Below the pieces are notes generated by a model. The model ran no database searches, was not told the origin of the DNA, and saw nothing but the letters and a program-made list of their open reading frames with translations. DNA of 25,373 nucleotides from SIG587 sp045544035 (GTDB lineage: Bacteria > Bacillota > Clostridia > Oscillospirales > Acutalibacteraceae), in contig JAZPYE010000006.1 of the NCBI GenBank assembly GCA_045544035.1, positions 1 to 25,373 of the forward strand, given 5' to 3'. The position numbers and the translations under genes were made by a program. Of this stretch, positions 6,047 through 12,751 are shown in pieces. Each line of letters begins with the position of its first letter. Positions within the stretch are counted from its first letter, which is position 1.

Positions 6047-7081
6047 TTATGAGTTATGATTCCCTTTTAGTACAAGGAAAAACCTTTCAACAATAGGTTC
6101 TACTTCAGCAACAAATTTTGCAATTTCTTTTTTGTCCTTAAAACCTTTATGTTTTTTGTATTTATCAAAAATCGCATTCATTTCAGAAGTAAAAATGTGC
6201 TCTTCAGATTTCATCCCACTATTCTGAAGCAAATAATATAAATTAGCAAATCTATTTTTCTTATGTTGATTATACTCTTTTTCTGTTAATACATACTTTC
6301 GATTAGTTGGTAAATACAAAACTCTTTCCGTTACAATATTACTCAAAATTACAAATAAAGGTGCAGCAATGATAAATCGGCACAGTTCGTTTTGATTATT
6401 ATATCCAAGCGAAGACGAAAGAATCTGGGCAGAAAATTTGTACTCACAGTAATTACCTGTGTATGTATCAAGCAAGTACTCAAGATACTTATTTGTATCA
6501 TATTGTTTTAAATAATGTTCAGTTACCTTTATTTTTTGTTCGCTTGACCAATCACTTCTTTGTGCAATTGCCTTTATATTTATTTCGTCTCTTTCGGCAT
6601 TTTTACATTCAAGTAATTGATGACACTGAAACGTAACTTCATTAAAACTATCCTCGACGCTCTTAAAAAAACTATCTATGTATGAGGCAGAGACATAATA
6701 ATCCGACACATTGCGATTGGAAACTATATTCTTTTCTGAACCAATTAGCAAAATGTATGTTTTATCATATATTTGTTCGTTTGTTGAGGGGATTTCGCCA
6801 ATCCAAAAAGTTGATTGTATATCAGACCGAATCCTATTTTTAGCATTCCATGCCATTGTAATATTACCATCAATATACAAATTATTAGATCTTGTATTTA
6901 AACGTGATAAAACGTATGTTAACCGTTCTGTCAAAGTGTCAGTATATGTATATCTGGCTTCTCCTGTAGCGGACACCACAGTGTTAATTCCACCCGAAAA
7001 TGATTCTTCAATTGTTCCTGCGCCATCTTGTTCATACAGAGCATTAATTCTTTCCTCTGCTAAATAAATATATGTTTCCAT
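6047..7081 (-). CDS. Unknown protein, second gene of the adenylation operon
   Basis: A 344-residue soluble protein that I do not recognise. It starts METYIYLAEERINALYEQDG; an opening with a YLxxxRxxxLYxQ pattern is seen in several uncharacterised bacterial families, but I cannot assign one. It has no signal peptide. One moderately hydrophobic stretch (FIIAAPLFVILSNIV, about residues 238-252) may be a buried helix. The C-terminal third is rich in lysine and may be helical. The ATG at 7081 is six bases after AAGGTG and is preferred over an upstream GTG at 7090, which overlaps that site. It follows the AMP-binding gene by 50 bases with no terminator between, so the two are probably one operon. 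Codon use is AT-richer than in the core genes. Confidence 0.85.
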   Translation of the reverse strand: METYIYLAEERINALYEQDGAGTIEESFSGGINTVVSATGEARYTYTDTLTERLTYVLSRLNTRSNNLYIDGNITMAWNAKNRIRSDIQSTFWIGEIPSTNEQIYDKTYILLIGSEKNIVSNRNVSDYYVSASYIDSFFKSVEDSFNEVTFQCHQLLECKNAERDEINIKAIAQRSDWSSEQKIKVTEHYLKQYDTNKYLEYLLDTYTGNYCEYKFSAQILSSSLGYNNQNELCRFIIAAPLFVILSNIVTERVLYLPTNRKYVLTEKEYNQHKKNRFANLYYLLQNSGMKSEEHIFTSEMNAIFDKYKKHKGFKDKKEIAKFVAEVEPIVERFFLVLKGNHNS

Positions 7082-7131
7082 TGAATACACCTTGTATTTC
7101 CCTTGCTTTTCTGTAGCTATAGTTTTACTCT

Positions 7132-8892
7132 TTATAATTTCTCCGTTTCATTAAACTCTATACGGACGAAACCTGTTGTCTCATTTGCCAAGCTTTCCAC
7201 ATCTCTCTTTCCAGAAGGTTTATATGGGAAAGAATCTCTAATCTTAAACAGTCGTGGAACCATATCCTCATCGTTATATCTTTCGAAAATTATCATTTGG
7301 AGTTCGCGTAACCTTTGCAAAAGTTTTTCTTGATTTGAGCAATAGAAGTCGGTATTCTTATCTGCGAAAATCAAATGAAGAGCCAATCCTTTATAGCCAT
7401 TTTCACTTGTATTTTCAATACAATCGCACAGCTTAATATCGGTCTCGGCACGCACGGCGTTCTCTATATCAAAGTTATAGATTTTCTTGCCATTCACAAA
7501 AGTAAAATCTTCTTTTCTGCCCTCAACAAACAAATCCCCGCTTTCAGAAATATACCCAATATCTCCAGTACAACTCCATTTTACACCGTTTTCATCATAG
7601 TGGAAGTACCTACTTGTTGCTTCAGGCTTGTTGTAATATTCCTTCATTCCACAAGGAGTATTAATTAAAATGTTTCCTCGCTCATTGTATTTTAACTCTT
7701 TGTAGTTATCATCAAATATGACAATGACGACACCGGGAATAGGAAGACCTACGGAACCCTCTGGATGATCTACATTTTGTGACTGACTCGTAGCTTGAGC
7801 GCCACATTCACACTGACCATAGGCAACTCTCAAAACCGAATCATTACCCATTCTCCTCCAGCTTTGCTCGATTTTAGCTTTGACCTCTTTTGTCAGGGCT
7901 TCTCCACCTTCAAATGGATACTTTAACCCCTTTAGTTTCTTGCCCTTTATCAACTGTTCATCTAAGAAACCCTCGTACATACTTGTAGGCGCAATGGTAA
8001 ATTCCATCTGATGTTTAATCACGTTTTTTACAAATATATCTCTTTCAAAGCGCGGATCTTGAAAGATTACAACGCCGCAATGCAGGGGTAAATGGATCGA
8101 TGTGTTTAACCCTGTTGAATACCAAGGCGGAACAATCTGGTACATTTTTTGTCCTCTAGCAATGTCTATTGTATTTGCGTCGTAAGATAAGACAGAATAT
8201 TGGAAACTATCGTGTGTCAAAACAATCGCCTTAGATGCGCCGGTTGTGCCGGAAGAGTATACAAGGCAGAAAGGATAGTCTTTTTCATATTCAAATGTGT
8301 CAGGAATGCTTTGCTTGTTGCCATCCTTTATAAAACGATTCCACAAAATCTCTTTATCATAAATGGGTTTATTCTTAGTCGGCAAAAACCTTAAAATACT
8401 AGAATTGAGTGTAGGTACTACAATAATCGTTTCAATACTTGATTTGTTTATCGCATCTTTGATCTGCGGATAAAATTTATCCATGACAATAAGAAGGCGA
8501 CTTTTACAATCATTAATTCTGTCAGTCATTTGTTGGCTATCAAAATATGGTGCCATTAAGTTTGCAACAGCACCCATTTTGGCTAACGCATATACCGTAT
8601 AGATTACCTCAGGAATACCGGCACAGCAAACAGTTACATAGTCACCTCTTTTAACACCATATTCTTTTAATGACTTTGCAGTAGCATCAATTTTCTCAAA
8701 CAATTCTTTATATGTAATTTTTGTGCCAAAGAACATTATCGCTAAATCAGCCAAATGATTCGTATTTGCCGATACAATGTCTTGGTATACCGTCTTTTTA
8801 TTATGAATCTTATCCAACATATCCTGCTTAAAAAACTTTTCCCAAGGCTTATCGATAGATGCATAACCAGTCAATTTCTTTTCTGTAGACAT
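7132..8892 (-). CDS. Adenylate-forming enzyme (AMP-binding; acyl-CoA synthetase/ligase-like)
   Basis: A 586-residue member of the ANL superfamily, which activates a carboxylic acid with ATP to an acyl-adenylate. Core motifs are all present: the phosphate-binding loop YSSGTTGASKAIVLTH (212-227), YGQCECG (358-364), CTGDIGYISESGDLFVEGR (442-460), and the C-terminal catalytic lysine in PSGKRD (Lys562). It should therefore be active, but the substrate cannot be read from sequence. No carrier-protein domain is attached and no carrier protein, condensing or reductase gene is nearby. The ATG at 8892 is chosen because upstream in-frame codons lie inside the terminator of the leader RNA. That candidate riboswitch (8905-9141) immediately precedes the gene. 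Confidence 0.93.
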   Translation of the reverse strand: MSTEKKLTGYASIDKPWEKFFKQDMLDKIHNKKTVYQDIVSANTNHLADLAIMFFGTKITYKELFEKIDATAKSLKEYGVKRGDYVTVCCAGIPEVIYTVYALAKMGAVANLMAPYFDSQQMTDRINDCKSRLLIVMDKFYPQIKDAINKSSIETIIVVPTLNSSILRFLPTKNKPIYDKEILWNRFIKDGNKQSIPDTFEYEKDYPFCLVYSSGTTGASKAIVLTHDSFQYSVLSYDANTIDIARGQKMYQIVPPWYSTGLNTSIHLPLHCGVVIFQDPRFERDIFVKNVIKHQMEFTIAPTSMYEGFLDEQLIKGKKLKGLKYPFEGGEALTKEVKAKIEQSWRRMGNDSVLRVAYGQCECGAQATSQSQNVDHPEGSVGLPIPGVVIVIFDDNYKELKYNERGNILINTPCGMKEYYNKPEATSRYFHYDENGVKWSCTGDIGYISESGDLFVEGRKEDFTFVNGKKIYNFDIENAVRAETDIKLCDCIENTSENGYKGLALHLIFADKNTDFYCSNQEKLLQRLRELQMIIFERYNDEDMVPRLFKIRDSFPYKPSGKRDVESLANETTGFVRIEFNETEKL

Positions 8893-8904
8893 TTTCAAAT
8901 TCCC

Positions 8905-8967
8905 CCATAAAATAAAAAGTGCGCCCACCGAAGCAGACGCACAAAAAACGCAAACTCCGATAGTCGC
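8905..8967 (-). terminator. Attenuator terminator before the AMP-binding gene
   Basis: Minus-strand arms GCGACTATCGGAG (8955-8967) and CTTCGGTGGGCGC (8921-8933) pair over thirteen positions with one mismatch, followed by ACTTTTTATTTTA. It ends about a dozen bases before the start codon, so it is placed to stop transcription before the gene. Its GGAGUUUGC (8950-8958) can instead pair with GCAAAUUCC (9011-9019) of the upstream hairpin. Confidence 0.8.
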
Positions 8968-9107
8968 CAAACTATATCAATACAAAGAGCATTTCTGCAT
9001 TCATACCGATGGAATTTGCATTTTTATCAAATTCATAGTATGAACGCAAAAGGGTATAATATCCCCTTGGCAAAAATACTCTTCTATTTTGTATTTTATA
9101 GTTGGCA
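8905..9107 (-). promoter_or_regulatory. Candidate riboswitch/attenuator RNA, copy 1
   Basis: Leader RNA of the AMP-binding operon. A long-range stem pairs 9088-9106 with 8966-8986. Inside it is a hairpin with outer arms 9037-9044 and 9000-9007, upper arms 9028-9034 (CAAATTC on the plus strand) and 9012-9018, and the loop AUAAAAAUG. A smaller AAGGG/CCCUU hairpin lies near 9050-9070. The structure is followed by a terminator (8905-8967). Copy 2 at 22725-22950 has the same layout, with conserved loop and terminator core but different, still complementary, stem sequences. I know of no named class with these features. Ligand unknown; folding by eye. Confidence 0.7.
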
Positions 9108-9112
9108 TAATT

Positions 9113-9141
9113 ATTTTACCACATAGCACTCCAAAAATCAA
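9113..9141 (-). promoter_or_regulatory. Promoter of the AMP-binding operon
   Basis: Minus strand TTGATT, 17-nt spacer ending in TGG, then TAAAAT (TGn extended -10). Copy 2 of the RNA element has the same arrangement (TTGCAT, 17 nt ending TGG, TAAAAT). Transcription would begin at the 5' arm of the long-range stem. Confidence 0.75.
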
Positions 9142-9166
9142 TAATCCCAAAGATTTTATCACATAA

Positions 9167-9200
9167 CAAAAGCGGAGTGGAATTCCACGCCGCTTTGCTA
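9167..9200 (-). terminator. Intrinsic terminator after the zinc-ribbon/NDT-like gene
   Basis: AAAGCGGAGTGGAATTCCACGCCGCTTT is a near-perfect palindrome five bases after the stop of the gene ending at 9205. Its sequence closely resembles the terminator at 10325-10352 on the other side of the same gene. Confidence 0.8.
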
Positions 9201-9204
9201 GTTA

Positions 9205-10245
9205 TTAGTCTATAGTAGCCTTAATGCGATTATAGAGAAGGGTTACAATATCCTCTTCCGTTTCCCACATTATTGTATTTTTTTGTGCTATATCGAAGTG
9301 TAAAACAGTCCCTTTTTTACATAATTGAATTACCGGTTTCCCTAACCCCATTGCATACCCTTCCTCAAAATATGCTCCGTTGTTTTGATGCGTTAGATCT
9401 ACAACTACAAACTTGCTATCCTTAATCTGTTTTAAAAGTTCTGGAGTTATTAAGTCATTATGTTGTACTTCATCAATGAAAATTGGAGAATACTCCGCTT
9501 TTTTGACACCCTCTCGTATTGCTTCACGAAGTGTCTTTGTATCATCTCCAAACTTCATCGCAACAAGAACATTGCGACTATTGGTACTATTTTTCTGCAA
9601 TTCATCTATGCGGGCATAGCCTGCCGGCATTAATGATAAATCTACCCATTCCTCTTCGCTCGGACCATCGTTGTATCGTATGTATTCATTATTAGAAAGA
9701 TAGTCCAAAAAATACTTTATTTCAATTTCGCAATCTTCTTCTTTTCGCTCAATCCACTTTCCGTAACCAGTTGACGAATACTCTGGGTTTATTTCTTTCC
9801 GATCGATAAATAACATTCCTAATAATTCTTTAAAACTAAGTGTTATCGGCTGACCAATATGAGGAGTACGAGAATTAATATAAAGCAAAATATAATCAAC
9901 ACGTTCAGCGAAAGTTTTTGGATACCAATTTTCGATCATTTCTGCATCCATATGAACTGGACGACCATGTGTATTATTTCCGTCTTTAAAATCTTGATTG
10001 TATTTATCACAAGTTTCCTTATCCAAAGTAGTGTGGTAACGGTATTCTACCACATTTTCGTATGAGAAACGATGATAAAGCAAATATGACGCAAGGTGGT
10101 TTTTGTTTATATCAGAAAAGCCATCATAATAACCTATCTGAAATCTTCCACACAAGGGACACTCATAGAAAACTCTGCCTTTTTCGTGATCTGCACTACT
10201 TGTCGCAACCGAGTCACAAGCATAACAATTACATTGTTTAGTCAT
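9205..10245 (-). CDS. Zinc-ribbon protein with C-terminal nucleoside 2-deoxyribosyltransferase-like domain
   Basis: A 346-residue protein. The N-terminus has two CxxC pairs (CYAC at 7-10, CPLC at 29-32), likely a zinc ribbon. The middle (about 50-220) is unassigned. Residues 225-345 look like the nucleoside 2-deoxyribosyltransferase fold: VLVAMKFG, then a helix, IFIDEVQHNDLITPELL, FVVVDLT and GAYFEEGYAMGLGKPVI, where Glu294 would be the catalytic glutamate. Stand-alone enzymes of this fold swap or cleave N-glycosidic bonds of nucleosides; related domains occur in nucleotide-directed bacterial conflict systems, so a defence role is possible but unproven. It has its own promoter, a GGAGAG ribosome binding site and flanking terminators, and so is a self-contained unit. 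Confidence 0.8.
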   Translation of the reverse strand: MTKQCNCYACDSVATSSADHEKGRVFYECPLCGRFQIGYYDGFSDINKNHLASYLLYHRFSYENVVEYRYHTTLDKETCDKYNQDFKDGNNTHGRPVHMDAEMIENWYPKTFAERVDYILLYINSRTPHIGQPITLSFKELLGMLFIDRKEINPEYSSTGYGKWIERKEEDCEIEIKYFLDYLSNNEYIRYNDGPSEEEWVDLSLMPAGYARIDELQKNSTNSRNVLVAMKFGDDTKTLREAIREGVKKAEYSPIFIDEVQHNDLITPELLKQIKDSKFVVVDLTHQNNGAYFEEGYAMGLGKPVIQLCKKGTVLHFDIAQKNTIMWETEEDIVTLLYNRIKATID

Positions 10246-10287
10246 AATTTAACTCTCCTAGATTAAGTTTTAAACCATCTTGAATAT

Positions 10288-10316
10288 ATTATAACATATC
10301 ACATATGAAATTACAA
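10288..10316 (-). promoter_or_regulatory. SigA-type promoter of the zinc-ribbon/NDT-like gene
   Basis: Minus strand TTGTAA, 17-nt spacer, TATAAT, about 40 bases before the start codon at 10245. Confidence 0.85.
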
Positions 10317-10324
10317 ACAACGAT

Positions 10325-10352
10325 AAAAGCGGAGTGAAATTTCACTCCGCTT
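10325..10352. terminator. Bidirectional terminator upstream of the zinc-ribbon/NDT-like gene
   Basis: AAAAGCGGAGTG and CACTCCGCTTTT around AAATTT form a strong stem with T-tracts on both strands. It insulates the following promoter from transcription through the repeat at 10421-10575. It shares AAAGCGGAGTG with the terminator at 9167-9200. Confidence 0.8.
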
Positions 10353-10420
10353 TTTGCTATGTATAGGTCAAAATATGCTGTTTTTCGTCAAAAATTTTTC
10401 TTCATAAATCGCCCAAAAAG

Positions 10421-10575
10421 CCAGTATTTATAAGGCTCTATCGCACTTTTGTGTTATTATTACGACCGCAGGGAGTAACAAGGTTCTCTCAGCCGCCGAA
10501 AACTTGTTTTCGCGTGCGGCGTGAGGTTCTTATAACACAAGTCTCTATTCTTCTAACTATTCCTGTAGCTTTCAT
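10421..10575 (-). repeat. 155-bp dispersed repeat, copy A, carrying a spoVT-like 5' end
   Basis: Aligns without gaps to 12474-12628. Blocks conserved in both are CCAGTATTTAT at one end, TATTACGAC, GGGAGTAACAAGGTTCTC, a hairpin (10492-10520: GCCGC, CGAAAAC, GTTTTCG, GCGGC), GAGGTTCTTATAACACA, and finally the first codons of a spoVT-like gene read on the minus strand. Each copy lies just upstream of the promoter of a minus-strand accessory gene. Nature unknown: no transposase and no clear terminal inverted repeats. Confidence 0.75.
10489..10575 (-). pseudogene. Truncated spoVT-like fragment / 28-codon ORF, copy A
   Basis: The frame starts MKATGIVRRIETCVIRT; the first ten residues equal the SpoVT N-terminus, and the rest is arginine-rich repeat sequence ending QVFGG. 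The upstream DNA (AAGGAGATTT, ACAAATTTGTA, GATACTAA) also matches the spoVT leader at 5915-5956, so the piece derives from a spoVT-family promoter and start. The AbrB fold cannot form. The equal length and end of copy B at 12542-12628 leaves open a genuine small peptide, but a captured gene fragment is more likely. Confidence 0.55.
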
Positions 10576-10585
10576 AATATATACA

Positions 10586-10640
10586 AAATCTCCTTGCTTT
10601 ACAAATTTGTACTGTTAGTATCTGTAAAACAAGGAGATTT
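10586..10640 (-). terminator. 18-bp inverted repeat: terminator-like hairpin that covers a ribosome binding site
   Basis: AAATCTCCTTGYTTTACA (10586-10603) and its complement (10623-10640, one mismatch) flank 19 bases, twelve bases after the stop of the gene ending at 10653. On the minus strand the second arm is followed by TTTTG, so it can serve as that gene's terminator. The same arm contains the AAGGAGATTT ribosome binding site of the spoVT-like fragment. Confidence 0.6.
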
Positions 10641-10652
10641 ATACTTGATATT

Positions 10653-12374
10653 TTACTTTCTATGTGCAAGTACTTCCACAATTCCCATCGCTCCGCCAAA
10701 GCCAATCCATCCAATTGCTAAGAGAAGTCCCCAGGGCATTGTTTTTAGCATTCCAGGAATATCAGCAAACAATCCAAATGCAGCTGTTGTTATTATACAT
10801 AGAAGCATCGCAATTAAAGTCATAGCAACACCGAACATGCCGCCGCCAATCAAGAACACCCACCAAAACATTCCCCATCCGGGAATCAGCTTGCCGTAAT
10901 ACTCTTTTTGTTCCTCCTTAGTCAGTTTAATACATTCTGCTTTTTTAACTGCAATCGTAACAGAGGTTTCTAAATTGTCCGGTTCGGCATCTTCCTCAGG
11001 TTGCAACGGAATATAATGGTGCACTGTATGGAACAATCTTCTGCCTTTGGCGTTGAACAGACAATCATATATATCCGTTTCTTGTTCGTCTTTTTTCAAA
11101 AATGCCGCGCCACATAGGAATTGTATTGTTAGGTAATCGTTTTCTTCAAAGGATTCATAACAATGAACATGGTACTGTGCTCTCTTTTCCATACCCACAA
11201 AATAGGTCATATTGTATGAGTGCTCTAAATGGATACCATTCAAAACACCATCCTTAACAAAATCGGGGTATGTTCCGATATAGCCTTTGGATTCCATAAG
11301 TGTTTGAATATCATTGCGAACACTCATGAGCAGTTCTTTATCGCAGAGAGAATCTACTTTATTTGGGTATTCGGCTTGTGATTCTGCTATTTTATTATAA
11401 ATCTCTCTCCACAAAGGCTCACACTGTTTTTGACAAAGAATCGCAATCAGTTTTTTTACAGTTTTATAAAACGCATTATCGCTAGGTTTTATTGTTTCCA
11501 ATTTACCGAGCATATTTTCCGCATTGTTATAACCATGTTGGTGAGCCAATCTTTTCAGTTCACCAAATGAAAATAACTCTTGTTCAGGAAGTTCCATCCA
11601 ATATTCGAGTGCAACAATTTCCTTAATAAGCGGTAACAACTCTTTTTCTTCTGCGTTGCAATAATCTCCCGGCAAATCCGCTTTCATACCAATTGCAAAA
11701 CTAATTGTGCGCATAAAATCCCAAGGATTTTCCCAAAAGGTCATATTATTACAAGAATTATAAACCTCAATTTCTGCTTTGGCATTTTCAAAAATTAAAG
11801 CAAAAGGTGTAGCCAATTCTTCTACAGGATCTTCTAATTCGCCATAAAAACAAAATCTGTTTTGCTCCTTTTTGAGAACCATTCCAAGATTTTGACAGTA
11901 GTACCCCTCTTTGCCCATTGGGACTGCATCTGCATTTTTAAGAGTAAGGATTCTTCTGAAAGCAGGGGTATCATCTGTGATAATTTTTATATTTCTACCA
12001 ACAACTTTTATTTCCGGCCAAAACTCTAACTCTAAAAGTTTCTTGAGCGCTGATTTTGCTGCTTTATCCACCACAGCGAAATCTACTTCGAATTTGTTTT
12101 CTTTTTCTTTCGCTATTGATTTACCTAAATCAACACACTCTTTCAAAAACAGAAGCACGTCTTTGTCGCTGTTTTCAATTGAGAATATGTTTGCTTCTTC
12201 CGGCAGTTCGTGCACCAGCTCTATGTATTGGTTGCTTATCCACTTTCTTATTTTTCGTTGCTTCGCTTCGGATGCTTCAACTGGTTCTGCACCAAAAACA
12301 AATGTGGCGTGTAAGTAAGCACCGGCAAGTTTAGATATATATTCGCCGCGTATTTTCGATATATCAATCAACAT
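10653..12374 (-). CDS. Unknown 573-residue protein with C-terminal membrane segments
   Basis: I do not recognise this protein. Most of it (1-500) is acidic, soluble-looking and free of a signal peptide. Residues about 511-540 (MFWWVFLIGGGMFGVAMTL onward) and 550-570 (GLLLAIGWIGFGGAMGIVEV) are two or three membrane helices rich in glycine, leaving the large domain on the inside by the positive-inside rule (AHRK end). There are six or so scattered cysteines but no obvious metal or catalytic motif. The ATG at 12374 follows a weak GGCGGG site. It is a single-gene unit: its own SigA promoter at 12405-12433 and a terminator-like hairpin at 10586-10640. The 155-bp repeat copy B lies just upstream of its promoter. 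Confidence 0.85.
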   Translation of the reverse strand: MLIDISKIRGEYISKLAGAYLHATFVFGAEPVEASEAKQRKIRKWISNQYIELVHELPEEANIFSIENSDKDVLLFLKECVDLGKSIAKEKENKFEVDFAVVDKAAKSALKKLLELEFWPEIKVVGRNIKIITDDTPAFRRILTLKNADAVPMGKEGYYCQNLGMVLKKEQNRFCFYGELEDPVEELATPFALIFENAKAEIEVYNSCNNMTFWENPWDFMRTISFAIGMKADLPGDYCNAEEKELLPLIKEIVALEYWMELPEQELFSFGELKRLAHQHGYNNAENMLGKLETIKPSDNAFYKTVKKLIAILCQKQCEPLWREIYNKIAESQAEYPNKVDSLCDKELLMSVRNDIQTLMESKGYIGTYPDFVKDGVLNGIHLEHSYNMTYFVGMEKRAQYHVHCYESFEENDYLTIQFLCGAAFLKKDEQETDIYDCLFNAKGRRLFHTVHHYIPLQPEEDAEPDNLETSVTIAVKKAECIKLTKEEQKEYYGKLIPGWGMFWWVFLIGGGMFGVAMTLIAMLLCIITTAAFGLFADIPGMLKTMPWGLLLAIGWIGFGGAMGIVEVLAHRK

Positions 12375-12404
12375 TCAACCCGCCATTCAAATTAGATTGA
12401 AATT

Positions 12405-12433
12405 ATTATACTATAAAACCATGAAATTTTCAA
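12405..12433 (-). promoter_or_regulatory. SigA-type promoter of the 573-residue protein gene
   Basis: Minus strand TTGAAA, 17-nt spacer, TATAAT, about 30 bases before the start codon. Confidence 0.87.
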
Positions 12434-12473
12434 CATTGGTGCAAATTGAGTTTAAGCAAAAACTGCAGAAACT

Positions 12474-12628
12474 CCAGTATTTATGCGGGTTTCAAGCGGT
12501 TTGCCCTATCTATTACGACTGAAGGGAGTAACAAGGTTCTCTCAGCCGCCGAAAACTTGTTTTCGCACGTGGCGTGAGGTTCTTATAACACATTCCTCTA
12601 TTCTACGAACAATTCCTGCCCGCTTCAT
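12474..12628 (-). repeat. 155-bp dispersed repeat, copy B
   Basis: Gap-free partner of 10421-10575, most similar over 12511-12628 and more diverged between 12485 and 12510. The internal hairpin keeps pairing despite a change (GCCGC with GTGGC instead of GCGGC). The spoVT-like leader and ribosome binding site present next to copy A are missing here. Confidence 0.75.
12542..12628 (-). pseudogene. Truncated spoVT-like fragment / 28-codon ORF, copy B
   Basis: The frame starts MKRAGIVRRIEECVIRT and ends QVFGG after 28 codons, like copy A, with differences at residues 3, 4, 12, 20 and 21. No ribosome binding site is visible upstream, so translation is unlikely here. Confidence 0.5.
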
Positions 12629-12703
12629 ATATAATAACTCGACCCATTAACCTTGCCGCGCTTCGCGTGTAAAATCAATATTTCCTTTTTCGAGTAAGAG
12701 TGA

Positions 12704-12709
12704 TATAAT
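12704..12709 (+). promoter_or_regulatory. Extended -10 promoter element of clc
   Basis: TGATATAAT on the plus strand is an extended -10 box 43 bases before the clc start. A -35 box at the right distance (TTTCCT, 12681-12686) is poor, as is common with extended -10 promoters. Confidence 0.6.
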
Positions 12710-12751
12710 AATTTATATTAACTTTGTTTAATCAGGCGGGTCTGGTAGGTT

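Noticed and set aside
8905..9107. Reading the paired leader elements as MITEs with terminal inverted repeats
   Set aside because: Copies of a MITE would share terminal sequences; here the arms differ between copies while still pairing, and each copy lies between a promoter and a gene with a terminator in the right direction.
10475..10530. CTGAGA in the 155-bp repeat as part of a TPP riboswitch
   Set aside because: The rest of the TPP core is missing, and the sequence is part of a dispersed repeat with no thiamine gene nearby.
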